A DNA stretch of 64,000 bases, taken from assembly GCF_016793705.1 (NCBI RefSeq), contig NZ_JAEULO010000052.1, forward strand, positions 90,411 through 154,410, in the 5' to 3' direction. The stretch is from Tabrizicola sp. GTDB taxonomy: Bacteria; Pseudomonadota; Alphaproteobacteria; Rhodobacterales; Rhodobacteraceae. The notes under the pieces are model-generated. The model was not told where the DNA came from. It worked only from the letters and a program-made list of their open reading frames with translations, and did not search any database. This document shows positions 17,525 through 26,992 of the stretch, piece after piece. Position numbers and translations under genes: made by a program. Every line of letters begins with the position of its first letter. Position 1 is the first letter of the stretch.

Positions 17525-18565
17525 ATGAATCCCGCATCCCCTTGGTGGACGCCCCGCGTTCACGGCGACCGTCGTCCGCTGCTTTTGACCCGCAACCGCA
17601 TCCAGGCGGCGATCCGGGGCTGGCTGGCGGGGGAGGGCTTCACCGAGGTCGATCCCGCCGCGCTGGCGATCAGCCCGGGGAACGAGGCACATCTGCACGG
17701 GTTCCGGACCGAGGTGATCGGGAATGACGGGGTGGGGCGGACCATGTATTTCCACACTTCGCCTGAGTTCGCGATGAAGAAGCTCTTGGCGGCGGGGGAG
17801 CGGCGAATCCATGCCTTCTCCCACGTCTGGCGGAACCGGGAGCGGGGGGTGCTGCATTCGCCGGAGTTCACGATGCTGGAATGGTATCGGGTGGGTGAGG
17901 GATATGAGACCTTGATGGTCGATACGGTCGCCTTCCTTCGCCTCGCGGCGCGGGAGGCGGGGGCCGCGATCCTGCGGTTCCGGGACCGGGCCTGCGATCC
18001 GTTTCTGGAGCCGGAGCGGGTTTCGGTGGCCGAGGCCTTCGCGGCCCATGCCGGGGTGGACCTGTTGGCCTCGATCCGGGGGGACGGGACGACGGATGCG
18101 GGGCGGCTCGGGGCCGAACTGGACCGGATCGGGGTCAGGCGTGCTTCGGATGATACTTGGTCGGACATGCTGAGCCGGGTGTTGTCGGAAAAGGTGGAGC
18201 CGAAACTGGGGCTGGGGCGGGTGACGATCCTGGACCGCTATCCGGCGGCGGAGGCGGCGCTGGCGAGGCGCGTGCCGGGGGATGCGCGGGTGGCGGAGCG
18301 GTTCGAGGTCTATGGCTGCGGGGTGGAACTGGCGAACGGGTTCGGGGAACTGACCGACGCGGGCGAGCAGCGGCGACGGTTCGAGGCGGAGATGGCCGAG
18401 AAGGCCCGGGTCTACGGGGAGAGCTATCCGCTGGACGAGGATTTCCTGGCTGCGCTGTCGATCATGCCCCCGGCGGCGGGGATCGCGATGGGGTTCGACC
18501 GGGTGGTGATGCTGGCCACGGGCGCCCCCCGGATCGAGGAGGTGATGTGGACGCCGGTGCCGTGA
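17525..18565 (+). CDS. epmA: Elongation factor P--(R)-beta-lysine ligase
   Basis: This 346-residue protein is a truncated class II lysyl-tRNA synthetase lacking the anticodon-binding domain. It starts at MNPASPWWTPRVHGDRRPLLLTRN. Motif 2 is visible in FSHVWRNRERGVLHSPEFTMLEWY and motif 3 in PPAAGIAMGFDRVVML near the end. It aminoacylates Lys33 of EF-P. efp lies head-to-head 85 nt away. The partner EpmB (lysine 2,3-aminomutase) is not in the window. A copy of the composite repeat begins 2 nt after the stop. Confidence 0.94.
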   Translation: MNPASPWWTPRVHGDRRPLLLTRNRIQAAIRGWLAGEGFTEVDPAALAISPGNEAHLHGFRTEVIGNDGVGRTMYFHTSPEFAMKKLLAAGERRIHAFSHVWRNRERGVLHSPEFTMLEWYRVGEGYETLMVDTVAFLRLAAREAGAAILRFRDRACDPFLEPERVSVAEAFAAHAGVDLLASIRGDGTTDAGRLGAELDRIGVRRASDDTWSDMLSRVLSEKVEPKLGLGRVTILDRYPAAEAALARRVPGDARVAERFEVYGCGVELANGFGELTDAGEQRRRFEAEMAEKARVYGESYPLDEDFLAALSIMPPAAGIAMGFDRVVMLATGAPRIEEVMWTPVP

Positions 18566-18567
18566 TC

Positions 18568-18640
18568 TGTCCACGGTGGACAGAAATGGAGACTTTTGAA
18601 ATCAATGGCTTGGCTGCGGACGTTAGGGGTTTCTTAGGGT
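18568..18640 (+). repeat. Composite stop-codon-adjacent element, copy B (downstream of epmA)
   Basis: TGTCCACGGTGGACA at 18568-18582, 16 nt, AAATCAATGGCTT, 10 nt, then GTTAGGGGTTTCTTAGGG. It starts 2 nt after the epmA stop and points the same way. The final boxes read TTAG-N7-TTAG. The rest of the 375-nt gap to argC holds a GC-rich run of Cs and Gs near 18652-18690 and two copies of another repeat; I see no gene in it. Confidence 0.85.
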
Positions 18641-18747
18641 TCTAGCGTCGTCCCCCCACCCCCGGCCCCTCTCCACGGAGGGGGAGGGGAGGCGCCTGGC
18701 GCATCTTGCGGTTTTGTCGGGATGCGATGTGCCTGGCTTTGCCCTCG

Positions 18748-18785
18748 GAGCCTCCGGCGGGGATATTTGCGCCAGTATGAAAGGC
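18748..18785 (+). repeat. GCCTCCGGCGGGGATATTT repeat, copy 1
   Basis: The unit is GCCTCCGGCGGGGATATTT, then a variable 4-6 nt, then CCAGTATGAAAGGCT. It is nearly identical to the unit at 18808-18845 and similar to that at 35731-35766. From memory, such units are scattered through intergenic DNA of Rhodobacteraceae. No coding potential is evident. Confidence 0.75.
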
Positions 18786-18807
18786 TGTGAGGGGGGCGGG
18801 TGCGGGC

Positions 18808-18845
18808 GCCTCCGGCGGGGATATTTAGGGCAAAGATGAAAGGCT
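18808..18845 (+). repeat. GCCTCCGGCGGGGATATTT repeat, copy 2
   Basis: Second tandem copy, 22 nt after the first: GCCTCCGGCGGGGATATTT followed by AGGGCAAAGATGAAAGGCT. It lies upstream of argC, so it is either in the argC leader or upstream of its promoter. Confidence 0.75.
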
Positions 18846-18940
18846 GACGCCGGAATTGTGCCGGTTACGCCCAGTGGTCTTGCATTGGGGGCGTGAGGGG
18901 CGCAAAGAGGGCGCGTTTCGTTTGCAGGGAAACCCATGCC

Positions 18941-19969
18941 ATGACCCATCGCATCGCCATCCTCGGGGCCTCGGGCTATACGGGCGCCGAGCTGGTCCGC
19001 CTGATCGCGACGCATCCGTCGATGCAGATCGTAGCGCTGTCGGCGGACCGCAAGGCGGGGATGGCGATGGCGGAGGTGTTTCCGTTCCTGCGGCATCTGG
19101 ACCTGCCGAAGCTTCAGAAGATCGACGAGATCGATTTTTCCAATGTGGACCTGTGCTTCTGCGCGCTGCCGCATGCGACGACGCAGGAGGTGGTGGCGAA
19201 GCTGCCGAAGAACCTGCGGATCGTCGACCTGTCCGCCGACTTCCGGCTGCGCGATCCGACGGAATACGAGAAATGGTATGGCCAGCCGCATACGGCGGTG
19301 GAGATCCAGAAGGAGGCGGTCTACGGGCTGACCGAGTTCTACCGCGAAGAGATCAAATCCGCGCGGCTGGTGGCGGGGACCGGGTGCAATGCGGCGACGG
19401 GGCAGTTCGCGCTGCGGCCCTTGATCGCGGCGGGCTGCATCGACCTCGACGATATCCTGATCGACCTGAAGGCCGGGGTTTCGGGGGCCGGGCGGTCCTT
19501 GAAGGAGAACCTGCTTCACGCGGAATTGTCCGGGGGGACGCATACCTATTCGGCGGGCGGCAAGCACCGGCATCTGGGCGAGTTCGACCAGGAGTTCTCC
19601 AAGATCGCCGGGCGTCCCATCCGGGTGCAGTTCACGCCGCATCTTCTGCCGATGAACCGGGGCATCCTGGCCACGGTCTATGTGAAGGGGGATGCGAAGG
19701 CCGTGCATCAGGTGCTTGAAAAGGCTTATGAAAGCGAGCCCTTCCTGCAGGTGCTGCCCTTCGGCGCGCTGCCCTCGACCCGCGACATCGCGGGGTCGAA
19801 CTTCTGCCATCTGGGGGTGATCGGCGACCGGGTGCCGGGGCGTGCGGTGGTGGTGGCCGTGCTGGACAACCTGACCAAGGGGTCCAGCGGACAGGCGATC
19901 CAGAACGCGAACCTGATGCTGGGGCTGCCGGAGTCGGAAGGGCTGATGCTGGCGCCGGTTTTCCCGTGA
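18941..19969 (+). CDS. argC: N-acetyl-gamma-glutamyl-phosphate reductase
   Basis: This 342-residue enzyme carries out the third step of arginine synthesis, reducing N-acetylglutamyl-phosphate with NADPH. The dinucleotide-binding loop GASGYTGAE is at residues 9-17 and the catalytic cysteine is Cys149 in [27 protein letters not shown] lies in the second half, as in long-type ArgC. ATG 18941 (MTHRIAIL) is the family start, with an AGGGAAA site upstream; earlier in-frame starts add unconserved residues. A hairpin at 19975-19992 follows the stop. argS lies 1.8 kb downstream. Confidence 0.95.
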   Translation: MTHRIAILGASGYTGAELVRLIATHPSMQIVALSADRKAGMAMAEVFPFLRHLDLPKLQKIDEIDFSNVDLCFCALPHATTQEVVAKLPKNLRIVDLSADFRLRDPTEYEKWYGQPHTAVEIQKEAVYGLTEFYREEIKSARLVAGTGCNAATGQFALRPLIAAGCIDLDDILIDLKAGVSGAGRSLKENLLHAELSGGTHTYSAGGKHRHLGEFDQEFSKIAGRPIRVQFTPHLLPMNRGILATVYVKGDAKAVHQVLEKAYESEPFLQVLPFGALPSTRDIAGSNFCHLGVIGDRVPGRAVVVAVLDNLTKGSSGQAIQNANLMLGLPESEGLMLAPVFP

Positions 19970-20076
19970 GGGGCGCCGGGCTGAAGCCCGGCCTACGGGT
20001 CTTGTCCCTTGATTCTGGTCAAGGCGCGCCCACCTTGGACGTGGCATAGGCCGGGCGTCGGCAAGGGATGCAAGCG

Positions 20077-20559
20077 ATGAGTGGCAAGCAGGAGTTCCGG
20101 GGTCTGAAGGGCCTGAAGAAGCAACGGCGCATCCAGGTGATTGCGCTGGCTGCGGTGGCGCTTCTGGGGGCGACGGGGCTTGTCGGCTATGCGATGCGCG
20201 ACGGGATCAACTATTTCCGCAGCCCGAGCCAGGTTATGACCGAGCCGCCACGCGAAGGCGAGACTTTCCGGATCGGCGGGCTGGTCGTCGAGGGGTCTAT
20301 CAAGCGCGGCGAGGGGACGGAAGTGGCCTTCGCGGTGACGGACACCAATGCCACCGTGCCTGTGCGTTATACCGGGGTTCTGCCGGACCTCTTCGGCGAG
20401 GGGCAGGGAATGATCGCGCTTGGCAAGATGGAAGGCGATACCTTCGTTGCGACCGAAGTGCTGGCCAAGCATGACGAGACCTACATGCCGAAGGAAGTGG
20501 TCGACGCGCTGAAGGAGCAGGGCGTCTACGTCGACCCGAACGCCAAGCCCGCCAGCTGA
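20077..20559 (+). CDS. ccmE: Cytochrome c maturation protein CcmE (haem chaperone)
   Basis: This 160-residue protein has a basic cytoplasmic start (KGLKKQRR), one membrane helix at about residues 18-38, and a periplasmic OB-fold. It carries the covalent haem site HDETY (His132, Tyr136) in LAKHDETYMPKEV. CcmE receives haem from CcmABCD and passes it to CcmFH. I prefer ATG 20077 (AAGGGATG upstream) to ATG 20068. The other ccm genes are not in the window, so this is a detached ccmE, as is seen in some relatives. Confidence 0.93.
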   Translation: MSGKQEFRGLKGLKKQRRIQVIALAAVALLGATGLVGYAMRDGINYFRSPSQVMTEPPREGETFRIGGLVVEGSIKRGEGTEVAFAVTDTNATVPVRYTGVLPDLFGEGQGMIALGKMEGDTFVATEVLAKHDETYMPKEVVDALKEQGVYVDPNAKPAS

Positions 20560-20628
20560 GCGCGCGCTGCGGCAGGGCGGCGTTAAGGCTGGCCTGCGAG
20601 GCTTGCCCCCGAGTTGAAGGGGGTGCCC

Positions 20629-21240
20629 ATGCCGAATGTCCGGGAGATTGCCGAAGAGATCGTGGTCCGCGAGGGGGGCTTCGTGAACGACCCGGACGAT
20701 CCGGGGGGTGCGACGAACCACGGGGTGACGATCGGGACGCTGCGGCGGCTGGGGATCGACGTGAACCGGGATACGCGGATCGACGTGGTCGATGTGAAGG
20801 CCTTGTCGCAGAAGCAGGCGGTGGAGATCTACCTCAAGTACTATTTCGAGGTGCCGGGGATCGGGGCCTTGCCGGAGCCGGTGCAGGCCTCGGTCTTCGA
20901 TATGTATGTGAATGCAGGCGGCAATGCGGTGAAGATCCTGCAGCGACTCGTGACCGACATGGGCTTTCCCTGCGAGGCGGATGGCGAGATCGGGCCGCAG
21001 ACCATTCGCGCGGCGCAAGGAGCGTTCGAGGCGGCGCCGTCGCATCTGGTCGATGCTTACGGGATCGCGCGGCGGAACTATTATTACGCTTTGGCGGACA
21101 AGCGGCCGGCCAGCCGAAAATATGCCCGGGCGAAGGATGGCGGCAAGGGCGGCTGGATCAGGCGGGCCGAGGCCTTCATCGCGCCGAAGTATCATCTGAC
21201 GGCGGCGCAGCACGCGGCGCGGGTGGCAGCATGGGCGTGA
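20629..21240 (+). CDS. GH108 peptidoglycan hydrolase (GTA-type endolysin)
   Basis: This 203-residue protein has the glycosyl hydrolase 108 catalytic start, VVREGGFVNDPDDPGGATN, with Glu15 of EGG as the expected catalytic acid, followed by HGVTIGTLRRLGID. The C-terminal part contains DGEIGPQTIRA, as in the peptidoglycan-binding PF09374 region. There is no signal peptide, so export depends on a holin, and the next gene encodes one. The pair resembles the lysis genes of Rhodobacter capsulatus GTA (rcc00555/rcc00556), which are unlinked to the GTA structural cluster. GAAGGGGGTG precedes the ATG. Confidence 0.88.
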   Translation: MPNVREIAEEIVVREGGFVNDPDDPGGATNHGVTIGTLRRLGIDVNRDTRIDVVDVKALSQKQAVEIYLKYYFEVPGIGALPEPVQASVFDMYVNAGGNAVKILQRLVTDMGFPCEADGEIGPQTIRAAQGAFEAAPSHLVDAYGIARRNYYYALADKRPASRKYARAKDGGKGGWIRRAEAFIAPKYHLTAAQHAARVAAWA

Positions 21241-21701
21241 TCGGCAAGCTGATCGGTTCTCCGGCGGCGGTAAGCGCGCTGGGCGAGGCGGCGCAGGGGG
21301 TGGCGGAGGTCTTCCTGCCCTCGGCGACGAAGAAGATGGAACTGTCGGCCGAGGCGCAGATGGCGGCGCTGCGGCAGCTGGGGGAGGAGTATCAGCACCC
21401 CGCGCTGAGCTGGTTCGACCGGCTGGTGAACGGGCTGAACCGGTTGCCGCGACCGTTTCTGGCTTTCGGGACGCTGGGGCTGTTCACCTATGCCATGGTC
21501 GACCCGGAGGCCTTTGCCAGGCGGATGGTGGGGCTGAATGCGGTGCCGGAGCCGCTGTGGTGGCTTCTGGGCGCCATCGTGGCGTTCTATTTCGGGGCGC
21601 GGGAGACGCATTATTTCCGCTCGCGCGGGGTGGTGTCGCCCTTTGCGGCAGGTGGCGCGGCGGAGGAGAATGCGGCGCTGGAGGACTGGCGGCAGGGGTG
21701 A
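21231..21701 (+). CDS. Holin of the GTA three-helix family
   Basis: This 156-residue protein has an amphipathic N-terminal third (MGVIGKLIGSPAAVSALGEA), then hydrophobic stretches near residues 75-95 (FLAFGTLGLFTYAM) and 108-125 (LWWLLGAIVAFYFGAR), ending in a charged tail. It fits the Holin_3TMs family (PF11351). It overlaps the endolysin gene by 10 nt. A holin makes the membrane hole that lets the signal-less endolysin reach the wall. The two-gene unit with no other phage gene nearby fits a GTA release module. Confidence 0.85.
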   Translation: MGVIGKLIGSPAAVSALGEAAQGVAEVFLPSATKKMELSAEAQMAALRQLGEEYQHPALSWFDRLVNGLNRLPRPFLAFGTLGLFTYAMVDPEAFARRMVGLNAVPEPLWWLLGAIVAFYFGARETHYFRSRGVVSPFAAGGAAEENAALEDWRQG

Positions 21702-21770
21702 TCCCCCTGCCTCTTCTTGACCTCTGACCGGGCCTCTGGCATGGCCTTTGGCATCAGAGGATGTGATCAA

Positions 21771-23513
21771 ATGAACCTGTTCGCCGATATCCGTGAGCTT
21801 GTGGTGGCCGAGCTTGAGGCGCTGATGGCCTCGGGCGGGTTGCCCTCGGGGCTGGACCTTGCCGGGGTCGCGGTGGAGCCGCCGCGCGATGCGGGGCATG
21901 GCGAGATGGCGACCAATGCGGCGATGGTGCTGGCGAAGCCTGCGGGGATGCAGCCCCGCGCGATTGCCGATGCGCTGGCGGCGCGGCTGATGGCGGACCC
22001 GCGCGTGGCGGGGGCGGATGTGGCGGGGCCGGGGTTCCTGAACCTGCGGCTGCAGCCTTCGGCCTGGCAGGGGCTGGTGCGGGACGTGCTGGAGCAGGGG
22101 GAGGCATATGGCCGGTCCGCGCTGGGGCAGGGGCGCCGCGTGAACGTGGAGTTCGTGAGCGCCAACCCGACGGGGCCGATGCATGTGGCGCATGCGCGGG
22201 GGGCGGTGGTGGGGGATGCGCTGGCCTCGCTCTTGGACTTCGCGGGCTATGCGGTCACGCGGGAGTATTACATCAACGATGGCGGGGGGCAGGTCGACGT
22301 GCTGGCGCGGTCGGCCTATGAGCGCTATCGCGAGGCGAACGGGTTGTCGCCCGAGATCGCAGAGGGGCTTTATCCGGGGGATTACCTGATCCCGGTGGGC
22401 GAGGCGTTGAAGGCCATGCATGGCGACCGTTTGCTCGATATGCCGGAGAGCGAGTGGCTGGCGGAGGTGCGGGTCTTTGCCACCGACATGATGATGGCGA
22501 TGATCCGGCACGACCTCGCGGCTCTGGGCGTGGAGATGGATGTCTATTCGTCCGAAAAGGCGCTGTACGGGACGGGCCAGATCGAGGCGGCGCTGGAGCG
22601 GCTGAAGGGCCTGGGGCTAATCTATACCGGCGTGCTGGAGCCGCCGAAGGGCAAGGCGCCGGAGGATTGGGAGGCGCGGGAGCAGACGCTGTTCCGGTCG
22701 ACCGCGTTCGGGGACGACCAGGACCGGCCGGTGCAGAAGTCGGACGGCTCTTGGACCTATTTTGCGCCGGATATCGCGTACCACTGGAACAAGGTGGAGC
22801 GCGGGTTCGACGAGCTGATCAACATCTTCGGGGCGGACCATTCGGGCTATGTGAAGCGGCTGAAGGCGGTGGTGGCGGCGCTGTCGGAGAACCGGGTCAG
22901 CCTGGATATCAAGCTGATCCAGCTGGTGAAGCTGCTGAAGGGTGGGCAGATCGTCAAGATGTCGAAGCGGGCGGGGACTTTCGTCACGCTCCGCGACCTG
23001 ATCGACGAGGTGGGGCCGGATGTCGTCCGCTTCGTCATGCTGACACGGAAGAACGACGTGGCGCTGGACTTCGACTTCGACAAGGTGACGGAGCAGTCGA
23101 AGGACAACCCGGTTTTCTATGTGCAATATGCCAATGCGCGGGTGAACTCGATCCTGCGCAAGGCGCGCGAGGCGGGGCTGGATGTGAGCGATGCCTCGCT
23201 TTCCGCCGCGCATCTGGCGCATCTGGGGCACGAGGCCGAGATGGGCGTGATCCGCAAGCTGGGCGAATGGCCCCGGCTGGTGGAGATTGCCGCCAAGGGG
23301 CACGAGCCGCACCGGGTGGCCTTCTACCTGTATGAACTGGCGTCGGACTTTCACGGGCTCTGGAACCGGGGCAACGAAGACGACAGCTTGCGGTTCCTCC
23401 AGGGGGATACCGCAAAATCTCAGGCGAAAATCGCCCTTGCCCGGGCCGTGGGCGTTGTTATTTGCGCAGGCCTTGGTATCCTTGGCGTGACTCCGGTCGA
23501 GGAAATGCGCTGA
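21771..23513 (+). CDS. argS: Arginyl-tRNA synthetase
   Basis: This 580-residue class I synthetase has the HIGH-like motif in [22 protein letters not shown] (HVAH), the KMSKR-type KMSKRAG in [17 protein letters not shown], and the DALR anticodon-binding C-terminal region ([16 protein letters not shown]). The N-terminal ArgS additional domain opens at [18 protein letters not shown] 21771 is chosen because the family begins here and AGAGGATG precedes it. It attaches arginine to tRNA-Arg. Confidence 0.97.
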   Translation: MNLFADIRELVVAELEALMASGGLPSGLDLAGVAVEPPRDAGHGEMATNAAMVLAKPAGMQPRAIADALAARLMADPRVAGADVAGPGFLNLRLQPSAWQGLVRDVLEQGEAYGRSALGQGRRVNVEFVSANPTGPMHVAHARGAVVGDALASLLDFAGYAVTREYYINDGGGQVDVLARSAYERYREANGLSPEIAEGLYPGDYLIPVGEALKAMHGDRLLDMPESEWLAEVRVFATDMMMAMIRHDLAALGVEMDVYSSEKALYGTGQIEAALERLKGLGLIYTGVLEPPKGKAPEDWEAREQTLFRSTAFGDDQDRPVQKSDGSWTYFAPDIAYHWNKVERGFDELINIFGADHSGYVKRLKAVVAALSENRVSLDIKLIQLVKLLKGGQIVKMSKRAGTFVTLRDLIDEVGPDVVRFVMLTRKNDVALDFDFDKVTEQSKDNPVFYVQYANARVNSILRKAREAGLDVSDASLSAAHLAHLGHEAEMGVIRKLGEWPRLVEIAAKGHEPHRVAFYLYELASDFHGLWNRGNEDDSLRFLQGDTAKSQAKIALARAVGVVICAGLGILGVTPVEEMR

Positions 23514-23587
23514 CGAAACGGCGCCCCGCCGGGCATGAGGCGTGAATGCGAGGGGCGGATCAACCACCCCGCAGGCAGGGGCAGCAG

Positions 23588-24571
23588 ATGGCGGACGCGG
23601 ATCATGATTTCGGCGGCAGCTTCTCATCCGAGAGGCAGGCACCGCGACGGGGTGCCCGGGATGCTGCGGCTGCCGACAAGCTGCAACGGAAGGTCAACCT
23701 TGCCGGTGGCCTGACCTCGTTGGCGCTGGTCGTGGGCCTTGGCGTCTGGGGCTACAAACTGGCGGTGCGCGATGTGAACGGCGTGCCGGTCATTCAGGCG
23801 CTGGACGGACCGATGCGGATTTCGCCCGCCGATCCGGGGGGCGAGGTCACCGACAACCAGGGCCTTGCGGTGAACACGGTGGCCGCGGTGGGGATTGCCG
23901 CCCCGCCGCCGGAAAAGCTGGTGCTGGCCCCGCGCCCGGTCGAGCTTGCGCCCGAGGATACGGCGGGTCTGGGCGGTGCGCCGATGCCGGGCCTGTCCGA
24001 AGCTTCGGCTCCTTCGACCGCGTTGACGGCAGATGCCGATCTGGCGCTGGCAGCGGACCCGGCGACCGAGAGCGCCAACCCGACCGAAGTCGCGGTCGAT
24101 GCGGCCCTCGCCGAGGCGCTGGGGGAAGTCCCCGGTGATGTGGCGATGGTCGATGATGTGACATTGGCCGAGGAAATGGCCGAGGCTGCACCCGAGGGGG
24201 CGATCACCGTCTCGCCCCGTCCGAAGGCCCGGCCCGGCGCGCGCGAGGCTGTTGCGGCGGCTCCGGCGGAAGCGGTGGCGATGGCCGCAGTGAGCGAGGT
24301 GGACCCGGCGACGATTGCCCCCGGCACAAGGCTGGTGCAGTTCGGCACCTTCGACACCGCCGAGGAAGCGCGGGCGGAATGGATGCGCCTGCAAGGCCGG
24401 TTCGGCGAGCTGATGGCGGAAAAGGCGATGGTGGTGCAGCCGGCGGAAAGCGGCGGGCGCACCTTCTATCGCCTGCGCGCGCATGGCTTCGAGGGCGAGG
24501 ATGACGCGCGGCGCTTCTGCTCGGCCTTCGTCAGCGAGAATGCGGTCTGCATTCCGGTGCCGCAGAAATGA
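23588..24571 (+). CDS. SPOR-domain membrane protein
   Basis: This 327-residue protein has a cytoplasmic N-terminus of about 37 residues and one membrane helix near 38-58 (AGGLTSLALVVGLGVWGYKL). A long Ala/Pro/Glu-rich periplasmic linker follows, then a C-terminal SPOR domain of about 75 residues (GTRLVQFGTFDTAEEARAEW). SPOR domains bind denuded glycan strands at the division septum. The gene stop overlaps the nagZ start (ATGA), joining a septal peptidoglycan protein to a peptidoglycan-recycling enzyme. Confidence 0.9.
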   Translation: MADADHDFGGSFSSERQAPRRGARDAAAADKLQRKVNLAGGLTSLALVVGLGVWGYKLAVRDVNGVPVIQALDGPMRISPADPGGEVTDNQGLAVNTVAAVGIAAPPPEKLVLAPRPVELAPEDTAGLGGAPMPGLSEASAPSTALTADADLALAADPATESANPTEVAVDAALAEALGEVPGDVAMVDDVTLAEEMAEAAPEGAITVSPRPKARPGAREAVAAAPAEAVAMAAVSEVDPATIAPGTRLVQFGTFDTAEEARAEWMRLQGRFGELMAEKAMVVQPAESGGRTFYRLRAHGFEGEDDARRFCSAFVSENAVCIPVPQK

Positions 24572-25563
24572 CCGTGGGTCGCGGCGCCGTGATCTTCGGC
24601 TGCGCCGGGCCGAAGCTTCTGCCCGAGGAGCGCGCGTTCTTTCGCGAGACCGATCCGTTCGGCTTCATCGTCTTTGCCCGCAACATCGAGGACCCGACGC
24701 AGTTGCGGCGACTGACGAGCGACTTGCGCGAGGCGGTGGGCCGGGATGCGCCAGTACTGGTGGATCAGGAGGGCGGACGTGTGCAGCGGCTGCGCGCGCC
24801 GCATTGGCGCGAATGGACGCCGCCCTTGGATACGGTGGACGGGGCGGGGTCGCTGGAGGCGGCAGAGCGGGTGATGCGGCTGCGCGCCATGGTGATGGGG
24901 GCGGAACTGGCCAACGTCGGGATCGACGCCGACTGCATCCCGACGCTGGACGTGGTGCGGACCGGGACGCATCCCTTTCTGATGAACCGCTGCTACGGGC
25001 GCGACCCGGTGACGGTGGCGCGCATCGGGCGGGCGGTGGCCGAGGGGCTGATGGCGGGCGGCGTGCTGCCGGTGATGAAGCACATGCCGGGGCATGGGCT
25101 TTCCCACGTCGATACGCATCATGATTTGCCGACGGTGGATGCAAGCCATGAGGAGCTGACGGCGGTGGATTTCGCGCCGTTCCAGGCGCTGAACGACCTG
25201 CCGATGGCGATGACGGCGCATCTGGTCTTTGCGGCGCTGGATGCCGGACGGCCTGCGACCCAATCCCCGGAGATGATCCGGGTGATCCGGGAGGAGATCG
25301 GGTTCAGGGGCCTCCTCATGTCGGACGACCTGAACATGCAGGCGCTGTCGGGCACGCTGGCCGAACGCACGGCGCGGACGATCGCGGCGGGGGTGGACAT
25401 CGCGCTCCACTGCAAGGGCGACATGGCCGAGATGGTTTCGGTTGCTGGGGCGGCGGGGGTGATGGGGCCGGAGGCTCTCAAGCGGGCCGAGGCGGCGGTC
25501 GCGGCGCGGCGGCCTGCGACGCTGGACGTCGAGGCGGCGCTGGCAGAGCTGGCGCATGGCTGA
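24568..25563 (+). CDS. nagZ: Beta-N-acetylhexosaminidase (peptidoglycan recycling)
   Basis: This 331-residue GH3 enzyme removes GlcNAc from anhydro-muropeptides in the cytoplasm. Marks are GFIVFARNIEDP, LVDQEGGRVQRLRAPHW, the KHMPGHGLSHVDTHHDLP loop carrying the catalytic histidine, and LLMSDDLNMQAL with the nucleophile Asp. It starts in an ATGA overlap with the SPOR gene and its end overlaps scpA by 8 nt, so the run SPOR-nagZ-scpA-scpB is an operon. Confidence 0.95.
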   Translation: MTVGRGAVIFGCAGPKLLPEERAFFRETDPFGFIVFARNIEDPTQLRRLTSDLREAVGRDAPVLVDQEGGRVQRLRAPHWREWTPPLDTVDGAGSLEAAERVMRLRAMVMGAELANVGIDADCIPTLDVVRTGTHPFLMNRCYGRDPVTVARIGRAVAEGLMAGGVLPVMKHMPGHGLSHVDTHHDLPTVDASHEELTAVDFAPFQALNDLPMAMTAHLVFAALDAGRPATQSPEMIRVIREEIGFRGLLMSDDLNMQALSGTLAERTARTIAAGVDIALHCKGDMAEMVSVAGAAGVMGPEALKRAEAAVAARRPATLDVEAALAELAHG

Positions 25564-26344
25564 GGCAGACTGGGACCAACCCGAGCGCATCTCGCCCGAG
25601 GACCGGCTGGCCGCCGAGGCGCTGATCGTCGACGTGGACGGGTTTGAAGGGCCGCTGGACCTTCTCCTGACGCTGAGCCGCACGCAGAAGGTGGACCTGC
25701 GGAAGATTTCCGTCCTGAAACTGGCCGAGCAGTATCTGGGCTTCGTCGAAAAGGCGCGGACGCTGCGGATTGAGCTGGCGGCGGATTACCTGGTGATGGC
25801 GGCCTGGCTCGCCTTTCTGAAATCGCGGCTGCTGTTGCCGCCGGAACCGGGCGACGAGGGGCCAAGCGCCGAGGACCTGGCGGCGCATCTGGCCTTCCAG
25901 CTGGAACGGTTGCAGGCGATGCGGGATGCCGCCGCCCGGCTGATGGGGCGCGACCAGCGGGGACGAGATTTCTTCGCGCGTGGGGTGCCGGAAGACCTGA
26001 CGCATCACCGCAAGGTCAGCTATACGGCAACGCTGCTGGACCTGATGCGCGCCTATGCGCAGATCAGGACGAAGGACGAGTTCCGGCCCTTTGTGCTGGA
26101 TCGGGAGCATGTCTACACGATGGAACAGGCGCTGGAGCGGATGCGGGGGCTGATCGGCTATGTCGGCGACTGGGCCACGCTGGTGAGCTTCCTGCCGGAC
26201 GGCTGGGACGCGACGCCGATGGCGCGGCGGTCCTCGCTGGCCTCGCATTTCGCGGCGGTGCTGGAGATGGCGAAGCGGGGCCAAGTGGTGCTGCGGCAGG
26301 GCGAGACCTTCGCGCCCATCGAATTGCGCCGGAAGGAGGGGTGA
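25556..26344 (+). CDS. scpA: Segregation and condensation protein A
   Basis: This 262-residue protein is the kleisin subunit that bridges SMC heads in the condensin complex. The conserved DVDGFEGPLDLLLTLSRTQKVDL is at about residues 22-44, followed by YLVMAAWLAFLKSRLLLP. It sits directly before scpB, as in most bacteria. Confidence 0.95.
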   Translation: MAEADWDQPERISPEDRLAAEALIVDVDGFEGPLDLLLTLSRTQKVDLRKISVLKLAEQYLGFVEKARTLRIELAADYLVMAAWLAFLKSRLLLPPEPGDEGPSAEDLAAHLAFQLERLQAMRDAAARLMGRDQRGRDFFARGVPEDLTHHRKVSYTATLLDLMRAYAQIRTKDEFRPFVLDREHVYTMEQALERMRGLIGYVGDWATLVSFLPDGWDATPMARRSSLASHFAAVLEMAKRGQVVLRQGETFAPIELRRKEG

Positions 26345-26982
26345 TGCCCCAGGACGAGGAAGACAGCCTGTTCGACGCTCCGCCGATGGGCGAACAGGAG
26401 CGGATGGTGGAGGCGATCCTCTTTGCCAGTGCCGAGCCGGTGACGCTGGCCGAGCTGGAGGCGCGGATGCCGCATGGCGCGGACCCGGCGGAGGCGCTGG
26501 TGCATCTGAAGCGGCGCTATGAGGGGCGGGGGGTGAACCTGGTGCACGTGGGCGACGCCTATGCCTTCCGCACCGCCGCCGACCTTGGCTTCCTGATGCG
26601 GCGCGAGACGGTGGAGGTGCGGAAGCTGTCGCGCGCGGCGATCGAGACCTTGGCGATCGTGGCCTATCATCAGCCGGTGACGCGGGCGGAGATCGAGGAA
26701 ATCCGGGGGGTTGCGGTCAGCCGGGGGACGGTGGATCAGCTGATGGAGCTGGAATGGATCCGGCTGGGGCGGCGGCGGATGACGCCCGGCAGGCCGGTGA
26801 CGTTTGTGGTGACGGAGACGTTCCTCGACCATTTCGGCCTGGAATCGGCGCGCGACCTGCCGGGGTTGAAGGAGCTGCGGGCGGCGGGATTGCTGGACTC
26901 GCGGCCCCTGCCGGGGCAGGCTGCGACGGCGGACGAGGACGAGGAAGCCCAGGTCGGGCAGAGCGAGTTGTTCGAGGACTGA
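26344..26982 (+). CDS. scpB: Segregation and condensation protein B
   Basis: This 212-residue protein has the paired winged helices of ScpB: QERMVEAILFASAEPVTLAEL at the start and KLSRAAIETLAIVAYHQPVTRAEIEEIRGV in the middle. It binds the ScpA kleisin. I prefer ATG 26344 over GTG 26341: the ATG shares its A with the scpA stop (TGATG) and GGAGGGG precedes it. The C-terminus has an acidic tail. Confidence 0.95.
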   Translation: MPQDEEDSLFDAPPMGEQERMVEAILFASAEPVTLAELEARMPHGADPAEALVHLKRRYEGRGVNLVHVGDAYAFRTAADLGFLMRRETVEVRKLSRAAIETLAIVAYHQPVTRAEIEEIRGVAVSRGTVDQLMELEWIRLGRRRMTPGRPVTFVVTETFLDHFGLESARDLPGLKELRAAGLLDSRPLPGQAATADEDEEAQVGQSELFED

Positions 26983-26992
26983 GGAGGCGGGG

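Noticed and set aside
20629-21701. Prophage or prophage remnant
   Set aside because: Only a lysis pair is present. There is no integrase, att repeat, terminase or capsid gene, and the flanks are ordinary core genes.
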